Shown: piece by piece, positions 33,016 to 45,741 of the stretch
Layout: each line of letters opens with the position of its first letter
How positions within the stretch are numbered: the stretch's first letter is position 1
Assembly: GCA_016169945.1 (NCBI GenBank)
Contig: JADLSH010000138.1
Coordinates: forward strand, 1,054,001-1,118,000
Reading direction: 5' to 3'
Origin: Trachythela sp. YZ-2020
Lineage: Eukaryota; Cnidaria; Anthozoa; Malacalcyonacea; Clavulariidae
DNA length: 64,000 nucleotides
Program-made: the position numbers and the translations under genes
Notes under the pieces: model-generated
Seen by the model: only the letters and a program-made list of their open reading frames with translations
What the model was told of the DNA's origin: nothing
The model's database searches: none

Positions 33016-35350
33016 ATGCGGCAATTTCGATTTGACTATGCACTAAAGAATATCCCTATACCATCACAGGACGCTTATTTGAAAAATTTGATTGAAAAAG
33101 TGGAAAGTGTAATAAAACGTATGAGATGGAAAGCTAATTTCTTTCTTAAAAACAAAAAATGTGAAAACGAAAACAACCATTTCGGCCTTGCGTCCAACAA
33201 AACACCTCCTTCAATTCCGGAAATGAAACTTTCGAAGACGACCTTATAAAATTGGTCGAAAATTTACAATTTCGGCCATATAGGAACCAATTTCAGAAAT
33301 CTTTGACTAACGATCTAAAGAAAATTAATTCGTCTCCCAACATTTTCATTTTTGCCGACAAAACTAGGAATATTTATGAAACCTCGCTCGACACATACAA
33401 CAAGCTATTACATGACAACATCACAAAAACATATAAGCATGGATCCGAGGACACTATAGATGAAATTGATTCAGAACTAAAAAACATTTCGAACAATTTA
33501 GGAATCGGCGACAGAATTGAAAAAATGAAAAAACGCGAAGCATTTATATCTTTAAAAGATCACGAAGAAAATTTCGAAAACAATCCAAAATGTCGATTAA
33601 TTAATCCCGCTAAAAGCGAATCCGGAAAGATAAGCAAAGTTATTTGGGACAAAATTAATTCTACAGGGTGTATCAAAAAAACTGCAAATACCATAATTTG
33701 TATGCACGAATACATAATAATTACCTTCAATGGTTTGTGCAATATCAAAATAAGCACACAAAGTGAATAAAATTAGTTCCAACTCATAAGTTTGACATTG
33801 TGTTAATTCTACCCTGAAACGCATTTGTGCTGAAAAACGTGTATTGCACCAAGCTTTATGTTGATGCCTGAAATTTAATGTACTATGCATGAAAACTGGT
33901 ATTTCAGTTATGGAGGAATACAACAAGACAAATCAGTGGTGGTTTCAATATAAAAGATAAAAAGTTATTCAGTGGTTTGGCAATATAAAAGATAAGGACA
34001 GACACAGTTTTATTTCGTTTGACATTGTCGATTTCTACCCATCCATTTCTGAAAAACTATTGGACCAAGCTTTATGTTGGGCCTCAAATTTGGCTACTAT
34101 ACCTGAAAACGATATTTCAATAATAAAACACGCTAGAAAATCTCTCCTTTTCAATACCGGAATTTCATGGATAAAAAAAGATAGCGAGAGTTTCTTTGAC
34201 GTTACCATGGGCAGTTTCGACGGCGCGGAAATTTGCGAGTTAGTAGGCCTTTTCATTTTAAACCACCTGAGTAAATAATTTGGCAAAGAAAGCATCGGCC
34301 TATATAGAGATGACGGTTTGGCTATTATAAAAAGTAAATCAGCACGTTTAGCTGACAAAACAAGGAAAGACCTCCACAAAATTTTCGAGCAGTTTGACCT
34401 AAAAATTACCGCCGAATCAAATTTACGTATAGTAAACTTTTTAGATGTAACTTTCGACCTTAACAATGGAAAATATAGGCCCTATAGGAAGCCCAATGAC
34501 GATCCACTATACATAAATATGCACTCTAATCACCCACCGAGCATCACAAGGCAACTACCTGCATCAATTAACAAGCGCATCGCACTTCTTTCATCAGATG
34601 AGCAAACTTTTCAGGAATCTGCACCCATATATCAGAACGCACTTAGGCATAGCAACTTTAATCATGAACTTAGCTACACTCGGCACACACCGCAAAAACA
34701 ATGCAGGAATAGACAACGCAACATCATTTGGTTCAACCCACCATTTAGCAAGAGTGTTAGCACAAACATAGGACGTAATTTCCTTAGTCTAATTGACAAA
34801 CATTTTCCACCGCACCACAAGCTACATAAAATTTTTAACAGAAATACAGTTAAAGTATGTTATAGCTGCATGAACAATATTAAGTCAGTAATCATTAAAC
34901 ACAATGCACGCATATCTAGAAATAACAAGCCACAGGAGAGGGACACTACCAATTGCAGTTGTAGAGAAAACACCATTTGCCCGCTTCAAAAACAATGCAT
35001 GACTAGGGACATAGTATACAAAGCAACAGTCACAGTAAGCAACACAAACACGATCAAAAATTACATTGGCATGACTGCAACCACATTCAAAGAGCGATTG
35101 GCCAACCACACTAAATCTTTTCAGCATAAAAAGCATGCAAATGACACGGAACTTTCGAAATATATTTGGACATTGAAAGAAAACAATAAGGATTTCAGTA
35201 TTAATTGGCAAATTTTAAAACATTCTATTTCGTATACGGGAGGATCAAAACGATGCATTTTATGTTGAAAGAAAAAAACAAGGATTGTTTACTCAACAAA
35301 AGAGCTGAAATAATTTCACGATGTCGTCATCGTAACAAATTTCGCGTAAA
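33016..35350 (+). pseudogene. PLE reverse transcriptase and GIY-YIG endonuclease, broken
   Basis: The N-terminal part is in two frames (33016-33249, then 33252-33640). It is followed by the PLE segment AFISLKDHEENFENNPKCRL. Motif A (FDIVDFYPSIS) lies near 34015-34050. A stop at 34276-34278 interrupts the frame just before the catalytic box YRDDGLAII (near 34300-34325). The 34318-35268 stretch covers the thumb and connector, a Cys-rich knuckle (CSCRENTICPLQKQC) and the GIY-YIG-type core YIGMTATTFKERLANH. The last conserved piece (SRCRHRNKF) is shifted after 35268. The order of domains fits a PLE. It cannot make an intact protein as written. Confidence 0.8.
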
Positions 35351-35441
35351 CAACGCAAACAAAGCCATGCATGCACACATTGTCTCCCACACACACTCCC
35401 ACGCTCCGGCAGGAAGCATATAAGCGGTCATTTCTTTCGAT

Positions 35442-35497
35442 ACTTGTAAACTGCCTGATGATTCTTTTACAGATGAAACAGCCTGTTGCAGACAAGT
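35442..35497 (+). ncRNA. Type I hammerhead ribozyme at PLE 3' end
   Basis: Stem I is ACTTGT (35442-35447) with ACAAGT (35492-35497), plus CTGC (35451-35454) with GCAG (35488-35491), with an AAA bulge at 35448-35450. Core CTGATGA is at 35455-35461. Stem II is weak: TCT/AGA with a TTTAC loop (35463-35473). GAAA is at 35475-35478. Stem III is ACA/TGT with a GCC loop (35478-35486). The predicted cut follows T at 35487 (GUU). Small-stem-III type I hammerheads are known from PLEs and process their RNA. Confidence 0.78.
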
Positions 35498-35510
35498 TTT
35501 GAGGTAAGCG

Positions 35511-35564
<54 letters not shown>

Positions 35565-35956
35565 GAACCTCAAATCTATATGTAATTCTATTATTAAAAT
35601 ATTGTTAATAACTAACGCGATTTATATAACACGTCTTTTTATGAACACGCCATGTCCAATAATATAATACTTAAAAAGTTCATGTTTGCGCGCTTTGGCG
35701 TTTGAGACATTCAAATGATTCAATACGTTGTAAACACTTTCTAAACCCGGGTAAACACGCTGTGATTTTAGAAATAACATTATCAATTTAATGATCCAAC
35801 TTCAATTAAACTATTAATTACATAAAGGTATTAATAAATATATTACACTTAAAAGCAAGAAATCAAATAGGGGAGTAGAGCAGTCCAGTTTGACTCTAAC
35901 AAACATCGCATGTCTTCTTTGGCTACTTCCCCTGTAGTAACAGCACGGTATTAATA
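35565..35956. other. No recognisable feature
   Basis: AT-rich spacer between the PLE and the inverted PLE 3' remnant. Short open frames only. Confidence 0.4.
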
Positions 35957-36060
35957 CATGATTCGGCGGTTGACTGTTGTGTAAAACTATACCTGAAAAA
36001 TACAATAAGAACTTCGACGTTTCAAGCGAAGGCCCTTCGTCTGGAAGTTAGTAGAATGGG
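35957..36060 (-). pseudogene. PLE 3'-end remnant, inverted
   Basis: Reverse complement of the block around 1200-1300 and 39045-39150: CATTCTACTAACTTCC, the hammerhead-like motif (36010-36049) and ACACAACAGTCAACCGCC. It adjoins the Helentron-like element at 36118. Confidence 0.75.
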
Positions 36061-36117
36061 TCGTGGAAAAACATGCGCTTCTATACGTGAATACAAAAGC
36101 GATCACGTGATAAAAAA

Positions 36118-37803
36118 TAGGTACGCAAAGCGTACATGTATCTGCGCATGTGTATTTGCATAGATGTCAATGCACGAGGTCAATATCACTCAATGAGTGG
36201 ATGAACGTTTATGTTGCTTTTAAAAAACTGTGCATAAAGGGACAAAGGCCTATAGCCCATGGGAGCAATTTTTTAAACAATTATGAAACCTTAAGATTTT
36301 AGTCTTTTATACTTGAGAATAAAGGTTATGTTAGCAGCACTATTTACACACCACATATAAATATTACATACCATCAACTCATTTAGTCCCTTAGTTACAA
36401 CAGTTTGGGAAAGAAATGCCAAACTGTGCTTATATCTTTATACCAATCAAATATCAAAAGTAAATTTAATATAAGATGATGTTGACGATTGAAATGACAA
36501 ACGATGACCATGAACTATTGTCGATTTGACCCAAATAGTGTTGAAAATAAATATGGCTTTATTTTAACACTTTTGTGAGTGAACTTTGTCGAAATGTGAT
36601 GTTGACTATTGAAATGAGAAACAATGACCATAAACTATTTGTCGATTTGACCCAAATGGTGTTGAGAATAAATATGGCATTATTTTAACACTTTTATGAG
36701 TGAACTTTGTCGAAATAGAAGCTCGAATAATGCAGGATATTCGTACAACATTTAAAAAGGCACACCACAATCACATATAAATATTACATACCATCAACTC
36801 GTTTCGTCCCTCTGGTCACAGCAGTTTGGGAAAGAAATGCCAAACTGTGCTTATATCTTTATACCAATTAAAAATCTCAAAAGTATAAGGTGATGTTGAC
36901 TATCGAAATGACAATTCGATTTGACGATTTTGACACAAAAGTGTTGAGAATAAATATGGCATTATTTTAACACTTTTATGAGTGAACTTTGTCGAAATAG
37001 AAGCTCGAATAATGCAGGATATTCGTACAATATTTAAAAAGACACACCACATATATAAAATATTACATACCATCAACTATTTTCGCCCCCCTAGTCACAG
37101 CAGTTTGGAAATAAATGCCAAACTGTGCTTATATCTTGATACCAATTAAAAATCTTAAAGTATAAGGTGATAGCTATTGACTATCGAAATTACAATTCGA
37201 TTTGACGATTTTGACACAAATAGTGTTGAGAATAAATATTGCATCATTTTAACACTTTTATGAGTTAACTTTGTCGAAATAGAAGCTCGAATAATGCAGG
37301 ATATTCGTACAATATTTAAAAAGGCTTACCTTGTTTCCTGATTCAAATGATATTGATATATAGCAGGTCAAGACGTCAAGTAAAGTAAATACTTTGTGTA
37401 AATTGGCGAATCATTTTCACAGCGTAAAATGCGATCAACCACTTCCAATACTCCCTCGACTCTTGCCATGTTCAAAACAATATACAAAATTAAAATGATC
37501 GTTGGTTTGATGCATTATTTTCACCGTCAAATTAAAAAAAATGCGATCAACCACTTCCAATACTCCCTCGACTCTTGCCATGTTCAAAACAATATACAAA
37601 ATTAAAATTAAAATTTAACTCATGTTTACAATTTTCGCCCTTCAGTAGTCCGCCATCTTGAAATAATCAACATCAATCCAGTTATACATCGAGATCAAAG
37701 AGTGACAATATAATTACGTCATTTTAAGCTAGCGGTCACTGATTGGTCAAACGATGTGTAAGCTAATCGGTGATTGGCTGATATAAGCTCGTCGCTGAAT
37801 GGC
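36118..37803 (-). mobile_element. Helentron/HINE-like repeat, inverted single unit
   Basis: Reverse-complement relative of the units at 41299-45382. The 3' hairpin TAGGTACGC...GCGTAC abuts an A-run at 36112-36117 (a T-run on the element's strand). The interior is about three to four diverged tandem subunits of roughly 250-300 bases (containing AGTTTGGGAAAGAAATGCC and GATGGTATGTAATATTTATA in complement). The 5' end is truncated at CGCTGAATGGC. No protein is encoded. Confidence 0.65.
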
Positions 37804-37851
37804 ACCATCAAGAACTTCATCGCCTCTGGTGATCTTCCGAAACTGCCAAAC

Positions 37852-39200
37852 ATCTCATAACCGCCACACGTTGCACACATGTCATGTACTTCTTACCCAA
37901 AATCCACAAACCCGACAACCCAGCTAGACCCATTGTCTCTGCTTGCGGTTGTCCCACCGAGCTCATCTCTAGCTACCGCGATCGTGTTATGGCACCATTG
38001 GTTAAGGACTTACCATCCTATATCAAGGACACCAAACACGCTGTCCAGAACTTTCAGAACATTCAATTTCAAAACAATCATAAATTCATTTTCACCATGG
38101 ATGTCAAATCCTTAATGTACACTGTCATTCCGTCTACCACTGTTTTGATCCGTTTGGCTGAGTTAGTGCTCACCCTCAACAATTTTTCATTTGATGGTGA
38201 GCATTACCAACAAATAAGTGGTGTAGCCATGGGAACTAAAATGGGTCCCAACTATGCCAATTATTCGTTGGTTTTGTGGAAAAGCAGATCTTCGAGCAAT
38301 ACACTGATCCCATACCTGATTACCTTGGTAGGTACATTGATGACTGCCTCGGCACAGCATCCTCCTGTTCCCGCGGAGAGTTGGAGAAGTTTATTAAAAT
38401 TGTTAATAACTTCCACCCAGCACTCCAGTTTACGTGGGAGATCAGTGAGCCCAGTGTATCGTTCTTAGATATACTTGTATATATCAATGGCAATAGACTT
38501 GTTACTTCTGTGTTCTACAAGCCGACTGACTCCCATAGCTATCTTCTCTTCACTTCTTCCCACCCCAACCACACTAAAAGGTCCATTCCCTTCTCTCAGT
38601 TCCTTCGCCTTCGCCGCATTTGCAGTGAAGATGAGGACTTCCATACCAAAAGTCAGTAAATGAGAAACTTTTTTGTCCAACGCGGTTATCCAACCCCTCT
38701 CTTAGATACTGCCTTTTCGAAGGCCCCCAATATTCCCCGATCCGAAACCCTTAGAGACCCTGTGTCTAATGTTCCCAGCAAGAAAATACCCCTAGTTCTC
38801 ATTTACCAGGAAGAATTTTCATATCTTGAAAAAGACCCTGAAACATCTTCCATTTTCACCGATAATCCCTTAGTCTCGTTTCGACATAGCAAAAATATCC
38901 GTGAAACCCTAGTCCCCAGCTCTCTACCACAGGACTCGTCGTCACCTAATGGCACGTTTCCTTGTGGTGTAAAGCTGTGTAATACCTGTAAGCATATAGA
39001 TTCTTCCACCACAATTTCGGCACCAAAATCTAAGTATACTATTAAGCACCATTCTACTAACTTCCAGACGAAGGGCCTTCGCTCGAAACGTCGAAGTTCT
39101 TATTGTATTTTTCAGGTAGTTTTACACAACAGTCAACCGCCGAATCTTTGCTACACTCTACCCACACTGGCACCGCACGTTCGAGATATTAACACATGAA
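37852..39200 (+). pseudogene. Penelope-like element reverse transcriptase, broken (copy B)
   Basis: Same fragment as copy A. The segments are 37884-38270 (LPKIHKPDNPARPIVS to GVAMGTKMGPNYAN), 38276-38659 (YLGRYIDDCLGTASS with the catalytic Asp pair, then the thumb) and 38660-39070 (RNFFVQRGYPTPLL to the Cys-rich CGVKLCNTC). Two frame changes separate them. The GIY-YIG domain is absent, as in copy A. Several stretches read further here than in copy A (for example 38660-39199 stays open), so copy B is the less decayed of the two. Confidence 0.82.
39059..39098 (+). ncRNA. Hammerhead-ribozyme-like motif (copy B)
   Basis: Identical to 1214-1253: perfect 6-bp stem I, GGGC/GCTC stem II, GAAA and GTC, but a CAGACGA core box and a 4-base palindromic ACGT in place of stem III. 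Confidence 0.35.
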
Positions 39201-40145
39201 CCGCATGCATGGGAGAATAATTTAAAATGTGATACTATAGTGATAGAGATATCCATAACTAGTGGCTCAAATATTTTCATCCTCGAATCCGTACTTTCGG
39301 TGCAATAACGTTTCCCACTGTAGGTTGCCCTACGTATAAATGCCTCTATCACCTGGATTATTCCCATGTGTTGTACTCGCATTGGATTATTTAGCCCTTG
39401 TACGTTTGGTATATTCAGCTGTTGTTCGTTCGACCAAATTCTAATTGTGACAATGCTCTTAAATCTTCCCTCAAAATGCATGAAATGGCATTACAGAGAC
39501 TGTAGATTTCAAGGTCTCACGCCTTCAGCATTCGATACTAATGCCACTGTGCCATTCGAGATTTTTAGATCGAAAAAGTTCTGCGTGGTCGCTGGCATCT
39601 GCCGACAAACGACCGAACGAACAACAGCGGACTATACCAAACTATAACTATTTCTTTAATTTGGTAGACACTCAAGTTTCTCAAGGCACACAGTTTCATT
39701 GTTCTTTTGTCTTTTGTTTCTTTCTCTCGTGAGATCTATCGCCCGACCCAAGTCCTCATCTCGAATCTACAGTACATGAAAACAACTTTCGTTACCTTAT
39801 GGTGTTCAACTTTCAGTTTTTCTTATGGGAGTTGTCTATAATTATCATCATTTCTACAAGTGTATAAATCGTACGCTGGATGGAGGGGGTTCATGATGAA
39901 TGTACGCTTTATATAATGTCGATGACAGACCCATCATCATCATAATTCCAGAGGTCCAGGCGGTCGAAAAAAGGAGTACTTGTAAAAATGTTGATAATTG
40001 TGGTGACCCCTTACTGTATTTAGTAATAGATAATTACATTACATGAATTAATATTATATATATATGTATGATAACTATAACTGTTAAAAATAACTAATTG
40101 ATCAACTAATATTACAAATATAAAATAATTAATGTATGAGTAGAT

Positions 40146-40595
40146 AAACTACTTGTTCAAAAACTCTTTCAGTAACTCTTGTCTCAAACAACGTTTGAAG
40201 GAATGAACTGACTGACTAAGTTTTAAAGTAGTGTCTAAAGAGTTCCACATGCTGACAATCTTGTAATAAAAAGTTCGTTGCCCAGTGGCCGTTTTGAATA
40301 GCGGAATATTAAGTTTTTGAGCGTTCCTATAGTGGTGCGGTTGGATACATCCTGACGTTTAATAAATTGGGAGGAAATATATGTTGGGACAAGGCCAGTC
40401 ATTCCTCTACGAATTCCGCTGGAGACAACAAATTCTTCGTTGTTCTCTGTGAGAAGATTTTTTCATATCTTTAATGATGATTCTGTATAGTTATGAGTTA
40501 GCATGATAAAGTTACCTCTTCTGAATCCGGTTTGATGAGTAAGGCTTTTGAGAAACTGATGATTGCCTATACATAAAAACAAATCAAATGTCGAA
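40146..40595 (-). pseudogene. LINE reverse-transcriptase C-terminus fragment (copy B)
   Basis: Same fragment as 2306-2650 on the minus strand, with the about 30 bases that copy A lacks around 40208-40240. Confidence 0.6.
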
Positions 40596-41298
40596 TTCGT
40601 CTGAAACCACTGTCTTTAACTATTACATATCAACAACTTGAATATAAACAGGTTAAGTATATCGTGAGGTCCTAATGTTTTTAAGACGATATCGTCCTAA
40701 GATTCTGCAGGTTCATATCTTCGGTTCAGTGCATGCTATGTAGATGACAATGCCACCGTTCGATTCAGCGTTTTACAATCTCTTTAGAGAAGTAAATTGT
40801 GTTTGTTTACAAATTAACAAAAATATAAACTAATTAAATATTCATTACGCTTTCCTACTTTGGTTTACACGCTACAAACTCGTAAATACCACCATTGGAT
40901 AGCTATTGAAAATATCTTTACAATCAATCCATTTTGTTTACATTACGAAATAATCTAGCCCTTTTATGGCAATTCTCGTAAAAATGCTTCCTTTGTTGCG
41001 ATGCCAGTATTGTCGGCGCACGCTCGGACAACTTCGGAAGCTAAATCTCCGGGATCTTTGCACCTTATCGGCTTGAAAGTACCGGCAATCGATTCCTCGT
41101 GATGTCATTGGGCCTAGATGGCTTTTATTGGTTTATAGCAAGCAACACTGACCTTATATGGCATTTCGTAATTTATATCGCGTGCGGGATTCAATTTCAA
41201 CGATTTCGGTCATTTGTACGTATGCGAATTTCAAAAAATAAAAAAAAATAGTTCTACTTCTTCAAAGGCAATGAAACTTTCCAACAATATTCCTTTTT
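40596..41298. other. Non-coding flank shared with copy A
   Basis: No gene. About 100 bases near 40790-40950 are absent from copy A. The T-run at 41294-41298 is the insertion point of the array that follows. Confidence 0.5.
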
Positions 41299-44200
41299 GT
41301 ATCTGCGTAGCAGATATAATGCTATCGTGTTGTTAATGTTAATGTTTATGTTAATGTTAGTGTTAGCTTGTAGCCATTCAGCGACGAGCTTATATCAGCC
41401 AATCAGCGATTAACTTACAAATCGACCATTGATGTTGATTATTTCAAGATGGCGGACTACTGAAGGGCGAAAATTGTAAACATGAGTAAAATTTTTAAAA
41501 TGACGGTGAAAATTATGCATCAAACCAACGGTCATTTTAATTTTGTATATTGTTTTGAACATGGCAAGAGTCAAGGGAGTATTGGAAGTGGTTGATCGTA
41601 TTTTACGCTGTGAAAATGATTCGCCAATTTACACAAAGTATTTACTTTACTTGACCTGCTTGTCCTGCTATATATCAATATCATTTGAATCAGGAAACAA
41701 GGTAAGCCTTTTTAAATATTGTACGAATATCCTGCATTATTCGAGCTTCTATTTCGACAAAGTTAACTCATAAAAGTGTTAAAATAATGCAATATTTATT
41801 CTCAACACTATTTGTGTCAAAATCGAATTGCCATTTCGATAGTCACCAGTATGGAAAGAAAGCGATCGCCATGTCACATGTGCCGTGCTCAACAGATTAT
41901 TCTGGTGCACAACTTGGTGCACAATTTTCATTTCAGTTATTTTTGGTGCAACATATCTATTATAGTAGACAGCACATGGTGACATGGGCCAATAAGTCTG
42001 ATAGCAGTGCACACCATTGCATAGGTTTGGTGCAGAAGAACAATTGTCATGTGTTTCACTGTCCGGTGCACAGAAAAATTACATTCCATACTGGGATAGT
42101 CAATAGCTATCACCTTATACTTTTAAGATTTTTAATTGGTATAAAGATATAAGCACAGTTTGGCATTTATTTCCCAAACTGCTGTGACTAGGGGGACGAA
42201 AATAGTTGATGGTATGTAATATTTATATGTGGTGTGTCTTTTTAAATATTGTACGAATATCCTGCATTATTCGAGCTTCTATTTCGACAAAGTTCACTCA
42301 TAAAAGTGTTAAAATAATGCAATATTTATTCTCAACACTGTTTGTGTCAAAATCGTCAAATCGAATTGTCATTTCGATAGTCAACATCACCTTATACTTT
42401 TGAGATTTTTGATTGGTATAAAGATATAAGCACAGTTTGGCATTTCTTTCCCAAACTGCTGTGACTAGGGGGACGAAACGAGTTGATGGTATGTAATATT
42501 TATATGTGATTGTGGTGTGCCTTTTTAAATATTGTACGAATATCCTGCATTATTGGAGCTTCTATTTCGACAAAGTTCACTCATAAAAGTGTTAAAATAA
42601 TGCCATATTTATTCTCAACACCATTTGGTTCAAATCGACAATAGTTTATGGTCATTGTTTCTCATTTCAATAGTCAACATCACATTTCAACGAAGTTCAC
42701 TCACAAAAGTGTTAAAATAAAGCCATATTTATTTTCAACACTATTTGGGTCAAATCGACAATAGTTCATGGTCATTGTTTGTCATTTCAATCGTCAACAT
42801 CATGATATTTGATTGGTATAAAGATATAAGCACAGTTTGGCATTTCTTTCCCAAACTGTTGTGACTAGGGGACTAAATGAGTTGATGGTATGTAATATTT
42901 ATATGTGGTGTGTAAATAGTGCTGCTAACATAACCTTTATTCTCAAGTATAAAAGACTAAAATCTTAAGGTTTCACAATTGTTTAAAAAATTGCTCCCGT
43001 GGGCTATAGGCCTTCGTCCCTTTATGCACAGTTTTTTAAAAGCAACATAAACGTTCATCCACTCATTGAGTGATATTGACCTCGTGCATTGACGTCTATG
43101 CAAATACACATGCGCAGATACATGTACGCTTAGCGTACCTATTTTTGTATCTGCGTAGCAGATATAATGCTATCGACTTGTGATGTTAATGTCAGTGTTA
43201 GCTTGTAGCCATTCAGCGGCAAGCTTATATCAGCCAATCAGCGATTAGCTTACACCTCGTTTGACCAATCAGTGACCGCTAGCTTAAAATGACGTAATTA
43301 TATTGTTACTCTTTGATCTCGATGTATAACTGGATTGATGTTGAGTATTTCAAGATGGCGGACTACTGAAGGGCGATAATTGTAAACACGGGTAAAATTT
43401 TAAATTTGACGGTGAAAATTATCCATCAAACCAACGATATTTTTAATTTTCTGTACTATTTTGAACACGACAAGAGTCGAGGGAGTATTTTTAGGAAGAA
43501 TTGGATGTGGTTTGATAGGATTTTACGCTGTGGAAATGATTCGCCAATTGACACAAAGTATTTGCTTGACTTGACCTGCTATATATCAAAGTCATTTGAA
43601 TCAGGAAACAAAGTAAGCCTTTTTAAATATTGTACGAATATCCTGCATTATTCAAGCTTCTATTTCGACAAAGTTCACTCGTAAAAGTGTTAAAATGATG
43701 CAATATTTATTCTCAACAGTCAACACTATTTGGGTCAAAATCGTCACTGTCATTTTGAGAGTCAACATCACCTTATACTTTTGATATTTGATTGGTATAA
43801 AGATATAAACACAGTTTGGCATTTCTTTCCAATCCCAAACTGTGACTAGGGGGAATAAATGAGTTGATGGTATGTGATATTTATATGTGGTGTGTAAATA
43901 GTGCTGTTATATACAACCTTTTATATTCGCAAGTATAAAAGTCTAAAATCTGAAAATTTTTACAATTGTTTTAAACATTGCTCCCACTCTCCTCCGCAGA
44001 GGATTGCGAGCTTTAATAAATATTTAGTCATCTTACACGGAGTTTCGTGAAGCATGGGGGGCAGCGTGCATTCTCGAGCATGTTTAGTAGTCTTACACAA
44101 CGTTTTTCAATCTTTTCCCGCGCGCTTGCATTTGCAAATCCTCTATTATCCCCATATGTTCAGCATGCTGCCCCCACGCTTCATGAAACCCTGTGTAAGA

Positions 44201-45382
44201 CGACTAAATATTTTTTTAAAGCTTGCAAGCCTTTGCACAGAAGAGTACATTGCTCCCATGGGCTATAGGCCCTCATCCCCTTTGTGCACAGTTTTTAAAA
44301 GCATTATAAACGTTCATACCGGTACACTCATTGAGTGATATTGACCATATGCTTTGACATAATTATATACAATTATGCAAATACGCATGAGCAGATACAT
44401 GTACGCTTTGCGTACCTATTTTTGTATCTGCGAATGCAGATATATTGCCATCGTGCGAGTGTGTTAGCTTGTAGCCATTCAGCGACGAGCTTATATCAAC
44501 CAATCAGCGATTAGTTTACACCTCGTTTGATCTCGATGTATAACTGGATTGATATTGATTATTTCAAGATGGTGGACTACAGAAGTGCGAGAATTGTAAA
44601 CATGAGTAAATATTTAAATTTACGAAGAAAATTATACATCAAACCAACGATATTTTTATTTTCTGTACTCTTTTGAGCATGGCAAAAGTCGAGGGAGTGT
44701 TTTTGTAAGTATTGGAAGTCTTTTAATAACATTTAAACTGTGGAAATGAATCGCCAATTTACACAAAGTATTGACTTGACTGGACCTGCTATATATCAAT
44801 GTCATTTGAATCAGGAAATAAGGTAAGCCTATTTAAATATTGTACGAATATCCTGCATTATTCGAGCTTCTATTTCGATAAAGTTCACTCATAAAAGTGT
44901 TAAAATATTATATGTCTCAACACTATTTGGGTCAAATCAACAATAGTTCATGGTCGTTGTTTGTCATTTCCATAGTCAACACCGCCTCATACTAAGTTTA
45001 CTTTTGATATTTGATTGGTAAAAAGATATAGGCACAATTTGGCATTTCTCTCCCAAACTGTTGTGGCTATAGGGGGACTAGGTGGTATGTAATATTTATA
45101 AGTGGTGTGTAAATACTGCTGTTTACTACAACCTTTATTCCCAAGTATAATAGATTAAAATCTGAAGGTTTCACAATTGTTTAAAAAATTGCTCCCATGG
45201 GCTATAGGCCCTCATCCCTCTATGCACAATTGTTTAGGAGCAATATTAAAGTTCATACACTAATAGACCTCTTGTATTAATTGACCCATGGAAAAGAAGT
45301 TATAGCTCAAAAATAATTACTTTATAAATTATACAATTATGCAAATACGCATGAGCAGATACATGTACGCTTAGCGTACCTA
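41299..45382 (+). mobile_element. Tandem array of three Helentron/HINE-like units
   Basis: Units at 41299-43141, 43147-44418 and 44424-45382 each start GTATCTGCG-AGCAGATAT and end GCAGATACATGTACGC-GCGTACCTA. They are separated by T5. Each unit has an inverted GTATCTGC/GCAGATAC pair near its ends, a terminal hairpin GTACGC/GCGTAC, and a core of variable numbers of about 250-300-base tandem subunits. The array sits in a T-run that is empty (TTTTTT, 3293-3298) in copy A. Insertion in T-tracts, subterminal inverted repeats, a 3' hairpin and internal tandem repeats match non-autonomous Helentrons (HINE/DINE-1 type). Confidence 0.7.
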
Positions 45383-45609
45383 TTTTTTCATGAGCTACAA
45401 CTTTTGTGGAATACTGCTCAGCAAATTCTAAATCCTGTTCTGGCAGCATCCTGTTGTTCATCCTGTTGTACAGTAGTTCTCCCAAAGTTATACTGTTCAT
45501 GACTTTTCCATGTAGAAAGGAATTTATATTACATTTATTTTGGCAGAAACAAATTTGTACATGAGTACATAATGCACTGGCACTTCTACTGTGTACAGAT
45601 ATTACATAC

Positions 45610-45741
45610 CATTTCAATTTCACCAATTGCGATTTGCGCACGACCAAGTGTTTGAAAAGAATTTGGGCATCGTGGATTGAGGGAGACAGCCATCTCTGCT
45701 TCTTGAATCGCTGGGAAAATTTCATCTAATTCCAGTAAAAC
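45610..45741 (-). pseudogene. TTC33: Duplicated TTC33-like exon
   Basis: Same 44 codons as the exon at 3505-3636, with the same AG acceptor and GTATGT donor. The frame is intact. The preceding exon (6616-6697) is not duplicated with it. On the minus strand this copy lies upstream of exons A and B, so splicing it in would repeat a TPR helix pair, but it is more likely silent. Confidence 0.7.

Larger units (their letters stand above)
32812..35564 (+). mobile_element. Penelope-like element with GIY-YIG domain, in a TA microsatellite
   Basis: A (TA)n run lies on each side (about 32813-32841 and 35516-35563). Just inside, 32900-32990 and 35436-35515 are near-perfect inverted copies of each other, each holding a hammerhead ribozyme sequence. 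The plus-strand coding region runs 33016-35350. This structure, with terminal repeats bearing hammerheads around a reverse transcriptase plus GIY-YIG nuclease, is the known layout of PLEs. Confidence 0.85.

Noticed and set aside
37820..37850. CTGGTGA ... CCGAAAC resembling a 5' hammerhead of the PLE
   Set aside because: The core box departs from CUGANGA and no pairing stem I is found.
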